From: Apostichopus japonicus
Taxonomy: Eukaryota > Echinodermata > Holothuroidea > Aspidochirotida > Stichopodidae
Assembly (NCBI RefSeq): GCF_037975245.1
Contig: NC_092574.1
Location: 16,221,213 to 16,285,212 of the forward strand
Direction of reading: 5' to 3'
DNA: 64,000 nucleotides
Notes under the pieces: model-generated
Told to the model about the DNA's origin: nothing
The model's input: the letters and a program-made list of their open reading frames with translations, nothing else
Database searches by the model: none
In this document: piece by piece, positions 23,488 through 36,690 of the stretch
Numbering within the stretch: position 1 is the stretch's first letter
Layout: each line of letters begins with the position of its first letter
Program-made: the position numbers and the translations under genes

Positions 23488-26356
23488 TGACCTCACAAAT
23501 TTTTGCCGTTTTCTGACGTCATGGAAATTCAAATTTTGCCACTAAACAGAAAACTGGAACATAAATTTCAAAACGATATTTCTTCGAGATAAACCTTCAG
23601 GATCAAAAACATAGTTAACTTCAAGGAAGCCTTAGACATCTCCCGTTTCACCACGTAGTAAAAGAGTCCGTTTTAGTTTGAAAATAGTAACGAAAACTTA
23701 CGTAGAGATTTTGACACACAGAAACCACACGTTCTCGTGATCCTCAAAATTTTGGTCTAGTAAACTCGTCCATTCGTGAACATTCACCAAAATATGCCCA
23801 AATCCTTTCATTATCAATAACCGATCAATTTTAAATACCTTCGGAACAAAAGAATGGCTAATACGGACAGTCACAGATCTTTTCGATGCACGTAGGCCGA
23901 AACTACTCTATAGTAGCCCTTTTGTGATGGAAACAGCTATGTCAGCAGGGTTGCACGGCAACTAAATGCTCTCCCGTTCTACCTTGCTGCTTCAAATTCG
24001 GATGACGTTGGGTTCTGACACTTGCTTGGCTTCTTTATCGTCTTGCTTGTTTTATATCTGATATATGCAACTTGGTAATTGGGTTGGACAGGCAAACGGG
24101 TTGAGGGTTTAAGGCGAAGTTTGGCTATGTGGGATGTTTGAAAAATAAGGATTAAGTAGTGTGCACGAATGACTTTCCACATACAGCCAGACCAAAAAAA
24201 ATCCATTCTTGGGTTCATTCCTCAAATGATATCTTTTTGAATTGGAAATTTACAATTCCCTTCCTGCTTGTTAGGGGCAGTGAAGCTATAGGGCACTTCT
24301 TAAGATGTTTAGATTTCCAGTAAACCAGGGGCTGGAGTTGTTTATGATGTGGGGTGGTGAAGGTGTAAGGGGATGGTAGGGAGTGGTGGGTGGTGGAGAG
24401 GGGGTGGACCGTGGAGGTGGGGTTGCAGACGGGTATTGAATACAGCAAAGCAGCCTAACAGGTATGAAATAATGATAAAAAATATTGAACTTCCTGGGCC
24501 AAATGACTAAAAATCTACAACTGTACAAAAAAATACAAACAAGTTATCTTCTTTAAACAATAATTTTATTTTTCCTGAATACCTTCCTTTCTTTGAAATA
24601 CTGTTATACTCTGATAACAAACATGCCACCTCTCATCAACCCACAACAGCCCCCACCCCCCCCCCCCCCCAAAAGTGAAATTAATATTGATATGTTTGTG
24701 TATATATTTGAAAGCATATGATAGCAAATAATAGAATGAACCATCAAAGTGAAGAAACTACAAATAGAAAATGTCTGTCATGGGCAAGAAAGGCTGAAGA
24801 ACATACAAAGATTTAGTACTTAAGCATTTACATGAAGTAATGGAACATAAGTGACTCAAGCAAAATGGCAAGGTGAACTGCAACAACTTAAACCATACAA
24901 AATGGCTGTACAGTTGATAAATGAAGTTGTAGTAAAATTGTGAAAAGACTGAGAGAAAGAGGATAGAAAGCACTGAATACAAACATCTACAATATGTTGT
25001 TACTATGCATGACTAACAACAAAATCTCTTAAGATTAAACATGACATTGTTTTGACAGGCAAGAAAGACTACATAGTGTATAGTGATCTTTCTCTGAGAT
25101 GGATGGTATGACAAGATGAACTGTTGGCAATGCACAGATAAAAAATATATGCAGTACTGCAGATACTAAATAGCACTTTTTTCAAGGTTTAAATTAAGCA
25201 TTTCTGTAAAGGGCAAGACAGATATGTTAAAAAGAATAAGTAGGTACTATGACTAGATATTTAATAAACATTTACTTACAATACCCTTACAAAATAATGC
25301 ATTCATCAAGGTAAATTGATAGTTTGTAAGTGCACCAACCCCAAGATATTGAGATAGACAGGCAAGATTGAAAATGAATGACAAAAAACGGATGACTAAT
25401 GAACCAATAATTATTTCTTAGTACAAATCCAACTACTAAAGAATTCATGTAAATTGGAACATGGTGAATTTTTTTCTTTGTTTTCCTGTGTAAGTGAAGT
25501 AGACTACAAGATGTTCTATTTACATAAACTAAAAGGACATGCAAGAGCATTTTTAGACGGTCACAACTTTTGTGACCCGAACCAAAACAATAGGGTGACT
25601 GTACAAAATATGAGAAACCACATTCTATGTACAAGATCTATCAAAATAACGACAATAGTTAATACAACAGGAAAAGATTAATAGCATGAAGTGACCCCCC
25701 CCCCATATCATCGAGGTAGAAACAAGTTACACATTTTTTTCAAGGCTGATAACCAACTCCCCCTGCCACCCCGCCCGCACCGCCCCCCCCCCCCCCCCGG
25801 ACAAAAATATGTTGCCTCCATTTGGGCAACTCAGTCTCAATTAAGAAGAACCACCTCATGTACAGTAGAAACATTAACCTTACAATGGTAGGATAATGTT
25901 CCTGTAACATATATCAGGTGAAATACTTACACAGTTCCAACTTGGCATCCAACATCACATATAAATAAAACATTTCATCTCTCCTGTTCATTGCTGGAGT
26001 GTAAGGAAATGTAAATAAAGAGTTTAAGGCACACTACTGTATGTCTAATATTGATTCAATACATGGTTGGCTAAAGGTATGGCTTTGCAAATCTACGGCA
26101 TATCCTTCACTGAGTGATTTTGAGAACACTGGTATTAGAGTCACAAGGAATGGAATAATCTGATCAGTTGATCTGTCTATTCAAATATGGGCAGAGATGT
26201 ATGGGAACTGCAATGGAAAAACTGTAGGACAGGGGATGCAAATCAATACCATTTCAATGGACTTTGAGATGTTGAATGCCAAGTTGTCAGCTTAATTGCT
26301 GGACGGCTACCATAAAAACCTGTTGAAAGGAAAAGAAAAATGGTAAATGATCATGA

Positions 26357-29300
26357 CTACAATTCAACTTCATCATCAAACATTTCATGTTCAGCAGGAA
26401 GATTAACTTCTTCATGGTAAATGTCCTCATCAGAATAACAAGAGGAGTCATCTGAAGAATCTTCCCACACATTGGGGGGATCAAATGTTTCAGCTACACT
26501 GGCAGAAGGTGTTGTGCTTGGCAGTGTAGTTATTTCTGTACCATTTTCTGGTACTGATAGGTTTTTGCAATTCTTGCAGAGGCAAAAGAGGGACCACATT
26601 CTGCCTTCTTTCTTGCATTTGCACCAATTCTGTGAACAACCTTTCTTGCACTTACACCCTTGCCTCAGCATCTTTTGGTTACTGTCCACCTTTTTAATGT
26701 TTTCTGCAGTGTCCCATACAACACTGATTGATCCATCTTTTACAGACCAACCGTATAAAGTAAAATCAGGAACAGCTACATAGTGTGAACATGCCTGAGC
26801 CCACAGCTGGGCTACCCAACAACACCTCTGCCAATGAAGCTTCAACGCTGAAAATGAAGGCATCCACTCTGATTCATCTGATATACGATGAAAATGTCCC
26901 TCTCGTATGGCATCAAGAAACAATACATGATTTGTAAGGACATCATTAGAGGAGCTATTGACATAGTTCAATAATTCAGATGGACTCTCTTCAGCAAAGG
27001 CACTACAGTATTTTCTGAAGTATACAGAACCAATTAATCTACAAAATGCTAGGAGTCCTTTTTCCCAAGTAGAAACTCCACAATCATTAAGTTTACCATC
27101 ACTTTCAATACCTGTTATAAACTCACAGTCTCTAAAAAATACTTCCAAGAAACCTTTTTTTGAATGGCCTTTGAAGAAAGATGTGAAATCACATCCACTA
27201 CATATATACAAGACCTGGACAAATGATGGTATGAGAGAAAGATTATCCATACCAATCTTTTGAAGCTGCAAGTCATTTCCTAGGTTTTGTAGAAAAGTGT
27301 TCATATTTAGAACAGATCATCTCCTTTGGCAGCCCTTAATTGCACCCAAATGTTTTTCCTCCCAAAATTAGGCATGTGTGGTAAACCAACATGGAAAGTG
27401 TCTCTATGAGGGGAATATATAATGATATGATTGCAAGTTGTGACTTTGGCATGCAACCAAACACGTGAATCCCCTTCCTCATGATTAGACATATACTCTG
27501 GGACCTCAGTTATATCTGCATGTAAATATTGGGTACAATACGCTTTGTCTCTCCTCTCTCCATCAAATCCACCAGCAGTAATAAGCTTACCTACAGCAAG
27601 ACTGTTACAAGAATGCAATCGCAACAGCTCTACAGATAAAAAATTTACAAGAAGACGCTTGTGACTACGCACAGATAGAAATTTCTTCCAACTATTATTT
27701 GTTGGGCATGGAGTGTCAGGACACAAATCAGTATATGAAGACTCATCCACATCGTGGTTTCGTCGTGCCCTTTCAATGTCTTTTGTACTGAGGCCATGTC
27801 TATGGGGATGATCAAATACTATATGGATTTCACTGGCTTTAAAATGATGAAATTTCTTCCAACTATTATTTGTTGGGCATGGAGTGTCAGGACACAATTC
27901 AGTATATGAAGACTCATCCACATCGTGGTTTCGTCGTGCCCTTTCAATGTCTTTTGTACTGAGGCCATGTCTATGGGGATGATCAAATACTATATGGATT
28001 TCACTGGCTTTAAAATGATGGAATTATTTTTGAACCCAACGTCTGTACAAAAAACTTGCATACTCACCAAAAGTACCATGAACCCTTAGGGGGGGGGGGA
28101 CAGTTAATCAAAAACATCCCTTCAACTATGTAACAAGTATTTGCAGTTGTGCTGAATGATAGTGGGTATCTCTTCTGAAACTCATTAGCTGAGCTTGCCT
28201 TTGAAGCTTTAATGGGTAACTGGTCAGGAGTACAAATTGCACGAGGGGATGCAATTTGCATTCTTTGATCCTTAAGCTCTAATTTTTGCTTGTACACAAG
28301 GCAAAGGTCTTTAAATTCCTTCTTGAACGTTTGGGTGGTTTTTGTCCTGATGTATTGAGAACAACGCAACTAATGAAAGCATTCAAATCTGCCTCACCCT
28401 TTTCATAAAATGTCTTCAAGTCATTAGACACGGCAGTAGTAGCAACTTCTCCTGTAAAAGTATGGCAAACACTATCTGGTGTAGTTGTTGCACGAAAGAA
28501 GTTTGATTCATTTCTCAATTTGTCAATGTAAAGTTTGACATAGTCTTCAGTTAGTTTGAATGAAGAATCAGAGTCATTTTCATCCATACGGTCTTTTGAC
28601 ATGGTCACTTCAGATTTGAATGTTTTCATTAGTTGCGCTCTATATGGAAGGTAGTGGACAAGACGGGATAGACTTCCCATACCAGTGGTAGTCATGGACA
28701 TCTTTACCTCTTTATTAATTAATATTTCATGGGCTTCGTCGAAAGCAACACAACACCCATTTCTTCCTGTGACACTTACAGAAAAAGCACCCTTTTGAAA
28801 ATATTCAAGAATGTCTGGTGGGTATTGCTTCATAGCTGCCATGTTAAATGGAACTAGTTTCAGGTATGTGGGGCGATCCATGGCATGAAATATTGGAGTT
28901 AAGTTTCTCACAGAAATATTCCTTAAATCAAATTGTCTCAGCCTCATGGCAAGGAACAAAGTAACATAATGGGACATATCCCTATGGATAAAATCATGCC
29001 AAAATTGTGAAGTAGCATCAGCTTGTCCCTTAATCTCAAAAAAATTCATGAATGAAGATATAACAGGTGACAGTGCATTAAGCTCGCTACTCAGGTTTGT
29101 GAAAATATTTGAACCTTCTGATCTGATTTTTTGGACGACACATGAATACAAATTTTTCCAAGCTAAGTTGGCTTCTTCATTACTGTTGACATTTTGTGAA
29201 CAGAATATTGCCATTTGCTCCCTATACATTGCTTCCCATGACTGCATCAGAAAGATGTGTGTTTTCCTGAAGCCAGAAGCAGATGCAACAGCCACATGTG

Positions 29301-31778
29301 TTGCACCTTTATGGAGTACACTTAATAATTGTCTGAGACCTGCATCAAGATATATTTTCATAAGGGGGGGGGGGGGCTTGAATATTCTTAAGCAAATGCC
29401 ACTCTCCCAAGTAAGGTAGTAACCAGTTTAAGTCTTCACCATACACTCTCTTAGCTTCAAGCAAATATTCATAAGTTTTGGCATCACCAGCTACAACTAG
29501 ATGGCTGATATGCTTACCTATTCCATGTTTTTCATGAAGGATGTCTAGAACATGCCGAATTGTCTCAGCATTATCAGCTGGTTCAGCCAAAATACTTGTA
29601 AAATGTACTTGTGACTGCTGCGTCTCAGATGGAAAAAACTGGCCTACAGCTGCTTTTAAGTCCGGGAGAGTAACTTTCATGTTTTCATTGAAACAAACAA
29701 ACTTTGTGAACATATACAAAAATACTTTCTGTTTCATTTCACACAGCACATGTTTCTCTGACTCTGATGGATGAAATGAATTAATAGTTAAGGTCTGAGG
29801 AACACGAGAATACAGGGTTGCTGGAGGGGGGTGATGAGGAAGGTGAGATGATCCTTTATGGTAATCATGTAAGGTTAGTGGATCAATTAGTCTTGAACCC
29901 CAAGGAACAGATGCATTAGTCGGAGTGGATGATTGGGTCTCCTTGAATGTTGAAAATGGCTCAACTGCTTGACTCGATGTACCATGGAAACCCCTGTCTT
30001 GATTTGTTGCACTAACTGCGGCAAAACTAGAGCTCCTGTCAATGTTGTCAACAGATGCAATTACAAAGTTTCTTGAAAGAAGAAAGGGCTTTTTGGACAT
30101 TTCCTCCATTGCAACAGAGGTCTGAAACCTTTGGTAGGTAGACTTGCTCACAGTTATACCAAATGCAGACAACTTCTGAAATAATGTTGATGATGATGAT
30201 GAAAATCTATCTACTATATCAGCTATGGCGATGTGAACAGGAGTATAACATTGGTCGTTAGCAGTGTTAAGATATGTTAAACAAATGAAAAGGCGCCTCA
30301 GTGTTTTTTTTTATGATGTACAGTGTCTGATGGATGAAGTTGAAAAGGTAGTGGTGTTCCCAGCTAAAATCAGCCCTCTTAAAGAGCTCCTTATTTTCTA
30401 CAACTGACAGAGTACTACGGAGAACAAAGTTCCACAAAAATGGAGGCAACTTTCCAATTTCTGTCATAGTTGATAAAGCTGCTACAGAAGAAGAAGTAAG
30501 AGTTTCAGAAGAATAAGATTGAGCAGCACATACGATGGAACGCTGCAACTTATCTGCTACTAACTCGCTATAAAAGGCATTTTGTCTGGAGGTTGCAGAT
30601 TCTTCTTCAGATAATTGCATACTGCTTATTTTCCTATTAAGACATTCCTTCTCACGTGAACTTTCAAAATGCAATTTGTGCAAGTTGGTTACAACATCAC
30701 TCCCATTTCGCCTAATCAGAGTTCCCAGCCTATTTTGACCACTAACATATGTACAAATAAGACTCTCTCCCACTGCTGTTTTGATAATTCCAAGCAATTG
30801 TAAAGAATTTTTCTTCAGGCATACAGATTTTATGGATTTTGGAACCAAGGCAACATGATAATCAAATATATCCGAATACTTGTCATACAATACCTCTAAA
30901 AGGACACTCCTGTCATCCATGAGACAACTACCTAAAAATTGCATAGTGTTAAGTATGGCATGAGTATGAGGATCTTTTAGAGGAATGCTACTGTGTCCAT
31001 TTTGAAAACTTTCGAGGAGAGATGATAAGTGTTGTTTGGATGACTTTACTGTGTCCCTGTATTGAGGGCCCTTGCTGTATCGTGTGACGGCCTGATAGCA
31101 AACATTACATAGCTTGTTGTCATCACCTATGCTAACACTACTTTGAAGCTGCTCTTGCACAAAAGTGCGAATGACAGATGCATCACAGTAGTTCCGCCAA
31201 GAACTACAAGGAGAGAGACATAAAGAACATAGGGTAGTGGTTGTCCTATTCGTGAACATGCAATAATGAGAGTGGCAGAGAAACATGAATGGAGTGGTGC
31301 ATAACTCAATCGCAGCCTTCCTTTCCAAACTAAAAACCGTTTCCAAAGTTTCTGGTGGGACTCTTTTAGAGGTTTGGTGCACATTATGTTGTGAACCACA
31401 ACCAGGGATCTGACATAAATTGGTGGCAGGACGTTTGCCAGTGGGCAAGTCATGAACCTTTGAATAACGTTTCTGACAACACTGGCAGACACAGTCTGTG
31501 TCGGAAATATTTCTTTGCCTCAGCTGGATTACAAGTTGTGTATGCTTTGCAGTAGCCTTAGAAATGTGCCAGTACCGAGGTTTGGTTTGTTTGCAAATTA
31601 CACATGGACCTGCTTCTCTCTCTGCATGGAGTATTTGGCAGTATGTTTCCTTTGGCATATTGTAATGAGGTATTTCAGGTCTAAAATGAATCAATTGAAC
31701 TGCATGAAACCAAGTGAAACACAGTATCAGCCAATAGAAAAGTCTACATCGTTTCATGAAGGCTAAATTTTGTGCCAT
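26357..31778 (-). pseudogene. Academ-like transposase/nuclease gene, frame-broken
   Basis: Segments read in order on the minus strand: 31778-30267, 30172-29345, 29361-28279, 28369-28064, 27921-27307, 27304-26357. N-terminal part: Cys-rich, with CQCCQKRY and CNVCYQAV fingers. Middle: SVDNIDRSS...GFHGTSSQ, VVAGDAKTY, GEWHLLKN, DAGLRQLL and AFDEAHEILINKEVK. C-terminal part: IHIVFD, NHEEGDSRVWLHA, IIYSPHRDTF and SGCDFTSFF, an acidic-residue pattern fitting an XPG/PIN-like nuclease. It ends with the CXC finger CKCKKGCSQNWCKCKK plus CLCKNC (eight cysteines) and an acidic tail. Breaks fall at a T9 run (30304-30312), a G-run (about 29365-29377), a G9 run (28090-28098), near 28340, at a TAA near 28025 and near 27310. 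The ATG at 31778 is tentative. Not functional as it stands. Confidence 0.75.
27678..28019 (-). repeat. 171-bp in-frame tandem duplication in the transposon gene
   Basis: 27678-27848 and 27849-28019 are nearly identical (one visible substitution, giving Glu or Asp). The period of 171 bp is 57 codons, so the frame is kept and the stretch DHPHRHGLSTKDIERARRNH occurs twice in the DNA. The upper copy is preceded by the in-frame TAA. Confidence 0.9.
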
Positions 31779-33547
31779 TGAAAAAAAAAATACATTCTGT
31801 ACGATTTAATGAAGTATAGGTAACTTAAATTGAATGCTAGCTTCTTCTTATGGCAAAGCCCAGGAATGAATTCAACTTAAATAATATGGCAGAATGTTGC
31901 ACAGGAGAGAGAAGCAGGTACAAGAGCAAAATTTATACTGTATAATACTACTTCTTAAGTTCTTACATAAAAAAATGTACTTACAATATTGTCATAGGCC
32001 ACTGTCCTTCTGCTGCCATGTAGGCCTAGTCTGTAACCTTGGCACTAGCCTATGTTGATTACACCGTGCCTGCAAATTGATAAAGAAATAGCATTATACA
32101 ATCATAATAAAGCCTTATTACTGTACATACTTTTTACTGTTAACTTGAAGATTGCTGGCACTAGCCCCAGTGAATAATGAGAATTTCTCCAACCTTGCAA
32201 ATAATCCACCATATAATTACTAAATACTATGTCTGGGAGGCAGACTACAAGTTACTCAACTTCTATTAGCATGGAGGGATCTTATTAAAAATTGACACAC
32301 TTAAGGATTTGTTGAAGGAAACAGAAGTCACTCCATTTCATGTGTTTTTTTTAAAATGTACAGTATGCCTAGTTCCTCAGAAATGTAATGATCACAATAT
32401 TTATTTTGTTGTTCCTAGTCCTACACTTCATACAATGGGATATAATTTGTCCACAAAATATTTGCCTTTTAAAGTTCCCTCATACTAAAACAATTGACAT
32501 ATTTGTCAAGAAGCTTACTGTAACTAGTACAAATTCTGAAATCTGATTAACATGCTGTAATTTTCCACCCCACCTCTGGTGTTAGTTCCCCCTCCCTTTC
32601 TAGTTCTACTGCTAAATATCTTGCGAAGTTGGGGTAGAACACTCATTAGGACTAATTTTTGTACATATAGGCCTACAAAGTATAGTATGCCTAATATTTT
32701 TAATACAGGCACGAAGCCTAAGGGGTTGGGAGTCTGTAGTAGTAGTAGCCATTTGAAGTCTTCACTAGGCCAGTTACGCCAAAGTTTAGCTAACTACCAG
32801 GTCTAAGTCTAGCCATATTTACATTCAGTACAGTTATTGACATTAATTACGATAAACTTGAGTCTGATGTCAAACAAGTTTTGTTTATGTGTCTAAATAA
32901 GACTAAGAACACAGTCAATGGTTCACACCAACGCATTTCAGTCTAGGCTAAGTTACTCCAAATCTAACGTTATCGATGTGTACGGACCTACGGTAGGCCT
33001 AATCTTGGTTTTGCCATACACATGTGTGTGCTCAACTAGTAGCCTAAGCATATCACTGTAGTTACACATACAATAACGTTACTGTTAATGGGTGAAAATA
33101 GTTGCGTGATGGAAAGTTCGATTTGTATATTTTCTACTTCATGAACATGAACGAAACTTTCTTATCATGTGTAATAATTAGTTCCCTACATAGGAAAGTA
33201 CAATTTACAACATTATATGCTCTAATACGCAAGCGTCACAGTTCCAAAAATCATCAACACTTACCACGATCCGTCTCCAACGTTTTTGACAGCGGCAAGT
33301 AAAACCGGGTAAATGAATAATTCATCATATCGTTTGCATTTCTGACGTAGTTCGATGTAAAGTATACATATTTGGTTGTATCCTTGCTTAATTTGGAACG
33401 ATTTTATACATGCATATGCATATTTCGTGACATAATGTTGAGAGAGCCATTCACAGACTTGGCACGCCTATTTTCGCGGGGTTTCGGTAACAAGCACTTC
33501 CGGTCGACGGAGCTCTTGTCAAAAATTTCGCAATAACGGTCATATAG

Positions 33548-33567
33548 CGAGGTCAGACTCCCAACTG
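33548..33567. repeat. Right terminal inverted repeat of the 10.1-kb element
   Basis: Ends GGTCAGACTCCCAACTG, then AATA, the second copy of the target duplication. Confidence 0.85.
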
Positions 33568-33571
33568 AATA

Positions 33572-34080
33572 AACGACATGTAAAAAACATTTCATTTAAC
33601 ATAAATTTTTGATCCCAAAACATTGTAAAGCTAAGAAAATTAAAATTCATCGCAATGTAAAAGTTAAAATAGAAACATTCTTTAACAAACTAACCAATAG
33701 AAATGTTAATTTTGTCATTCTTTCGGAAACAAACGGTGCATAGATAGTTTTATATATTAAAGGAAAAATAAATTAAAGTTACACGTAAAAGGTTTACAAC
33801 CATTTGAATGCTTTACAACAACACTTTTTTGAACTTTTCACATATTTTTAAACTCAAAACACGTTTGCAATTAACAGTTCACCCTTATTTGTAATAAAAA
33901 TTTACAAAAAAGATCTTAGCTGCAACATTTAACAAATATCATCATATGAACAGACATGAAGAAAGCTCTTCGTTTATGATAAATTTTGGATCACAAACAT
34001 TGTACAAGTTAAATAAAAAACTCATTGAGATAAACACGTTCGATAACTTGTGAACTTTCCATTTGAAAATGGTAACCATA
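33572..34080. repeat. AT-rich degenerate repeat region, right of the 10.1-kb element
   Basis: Continues the sequence type of 22680-23463 (AACATTTCATTTAA, AAACATTGTA, AAATTCATCGCAATGTAAAAG). Confidence 0.65.
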
Positions 34081-35379
34081 ACATTCATTTTCTATCCAAC
34101 GCTTAACTTCAACCAAACAAGATCGAAAAGAGCTCGAAGAGAGAACCTGGTGTCACTGTTCCAAACGTTTCACTACAGAAATTTTAATCGTTGTTTCACG
34201 TGCCTGTTCACATTAAAATGTTTCATGTAGTTCCGTTGAGAGTATCATGTTAGTATCTCTCAGTATTATTATCCACCAGTAAAGCGCAAACATGCTGACC
34301 ACGCAATCAAACATGCATCGTTCACGAGCGCGATCCAACAAGGTATCAAAATCAGACCACGAATGCCATTAATGAAAATGTAGACCACTGCGGGACCAGC
34401 GTTCAAAAACCTGCAAAGTCATTTCGAAGTCCTTCAAACATTGTGGTAACTATAGGTAACCGAAGACAAATGTGTCGTTTAAATTTTCTCCTCTGAAGTC
34501 ATAACATGACTATGTACCCACTATGACACGCACGACCTTCACTCGAACGAAGCACTAGTCCAAATGACAGAGCTTGGCATCAGGTGGCCAGAAATGTAAC
34601 CTAATGAGTGGGACCCTATTTTGGCAAATGATGTCATAGATCAATTTTAGGGATGACATCATCAGTTGCATAAGTACATCGTACGAGTGAGTACTGCGCA
34701 TGTGTAAGGAGGCGGTGCTTACATGATTTGGCGGTATTTTTGAAACTAGCCATTTCCTATACGTACACTGTGGCGTACACACTAAACGCTATTAACATTT
34801 GGAACCCCATATAAGACGATGTCTCTGACGATGTCATTTGAGCTATAGCCTCGAAGATGGCTAGCACGAGCATATTGTATCTTTTGTTGTCAAGGTTTTG
34901 ACACACCAACGCAAATTGTAAATCACCCGGTGGCCTGCATTTGTATTCCACCGTTGGGTATTTGAGGCATGTGGAGGAGGAGAAGGAGCCTGAAGGAGCA
35001 GAGGATAACGGAAAAAGAATAGAATGTCTTCATAGAGACACTTTCCGAAATGTTCCCGGAAACCCACCATGGTAGATGAGGACATTTAGGAGGACGAAGA
35101 AACCATCGAAGACCGTGTCAGACTAAAGCTGATCAGTACTTTTTATTTTTTAACCGACTCTACAAAGGGTTATCAAATATTCCAGAAAGAGCAGACTCAA
35201 CACTCTCCTTAAACATGCATTGTGTCGTCTCATTTATTTCTAACGTATGTATAGGCTTAACTGCAGTGATAGGCCATTTTGGCATTGTAGTACTTTAAGA
35301 CTTTGGTTGATTAAATACGTTAAGGCTAGTTCAGTTATATATTCTTCTATCATGTAAAGGCTCCATTTACAACATAGGC

Positions 35380-35454
<75 letters not shown>

Positions 35455-36499
35455 CAAATACATAGATCTATATATATAGTCTACGTTATTTTAAACTTAG
35501 GACCGTATAAGAATACCATATCCAAATGTACGATGTGTGTATATCATCAAGCACGATCTTTATTGTACACATAAAGGTGTTTTTGAGGTCCATTTTACCA
35601 TACGACTCAAGTAAAATGTAACTTTATTGTAGACCTAACGGTGTTTTTAGGTCCATTTTACCATCGTTATATACCCCTTTTGACATAAAAAAAGTATGCT
35701 CGCCCTATCGTAGTACTGAAGAAAAGTCTAGGACAGAAAAATCTCGTTAGTGTTGACTTTTCCGGGGAATAGCAAGTTACAGACAAACTAATGTTTCACT
35801 GGGGGAACCGCATGAAAACCAAAACTTCGCGGTTAGAAAAGAAAACTTACCTGGTTAATAACAGCCAGTAATCCAAAATAAGGATGATCCAAACATGGGT
35901 TATTATGGTCCCATACGTTGTGCCTATAGCTTACACAGTGTTATACAAATACACTATATACACTGCGTATATGTGCACAGTATACATACCAAGTCTCACC
36001 CAAGGATCGATAATGCCTTATTGTGTGTGTTAGAGTCTTAGGCTGGTGGCAGACAATGGTCCCGATCGATCGTTTTCAAAGAGGGGGAAAGGGGGCAGAA
36101 GGTCAAAAAATCTTCAGGGAGGAGGGTCGCTCCAATAGAACTTGATAAAGTATTGGGGGTATACAAACAATGGTTTTGGTAGGACAGTCTCACTTTGTGC
36201 CAACTTTTGATCGTGTTCACACCTTTCTCTCCAGCACACACGGGTAATGGTGGCTTTGAAAACCTTCGACTACTTTTTTGTAACACCATGATATCCTCTG
36301 CATTGCGGGAAAAGTGCGTCATGGCTGAAAAGTAACCAAGTCGATTGCGTTTTTGGCTGATACATTGCACGAGCAGGCTTGATTGGTTCCATACCTGAGG
36401 ATCTTTCGCCTGTGTGACATACACGACATAAAACTTGATACACATAGACCAATCGGATTCATTTACCGGGATACTTTCTCTCTTTCCTTTGTCGGACCT
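34081..36499. other. Intergenic with (TA)n and a short duplication
   Basis: (TA)n at 35383-35451. A roughly 45-bp direct repeat (CTTTATTGTA...GGTCCATTTTACCAT) lies at about 35561-35605 and 35622-35665. No gene recognised. Confidence 0.5.
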
Positions 36500-36690
36500 C
36501 CGGAGCAAGTTCCGTGGATTCATACGATATGTTTGGCGTTGGAACCGTTACCCGTAGATTCATACGATATTACTGTGCCGAAATCTGTATCGTGGATTTA
36601 TATGACATATTTGCGCTGGAACCTAGACAGTTGATTATTACAATATTTTTTGTGTACCGTACGATATTTTGGTGTTGGATCTTTTACTAG
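36500..36690. repeat. Degenerate tandem repeat upstream of the polymerase fragment
   Basis: About four to five units of roughly 42 bp built on CGTGGATTCATACGATAT and TGGCGTTGGAACC. Confidence 0.5.

Larger units (their letters stand above)
23468..33567 (-). mobile_element. 10.1-kb Academ-like DNA transposon with TIRs and 4-bp TSD
   Basis: The left end CAGTTGGGAGTCTGACC (23468-23484) is repeated inverted at the right end (33551-33567), perfect over 17 bp and 19 of 20 over the first 20. AATA flanks both ends (23464-23467 and 33568-33571). The element sits in a field of AT-rich repeats that continues on both sides, so its borders are well supported. It carries one minus-strand gene (26357-31778) with an XPG/PIN-like nuclease and a C-terminal eight-cysteine finger. 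A 3-4-bp duplication, an XPG-type nuclease and a Cys8 finger are the published hallmarks of the Academ superfamily, recalled rather than searched. About 2.9 kb left and 1.8 kb right of the coding region show no other gene. Confidence 0.8.
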
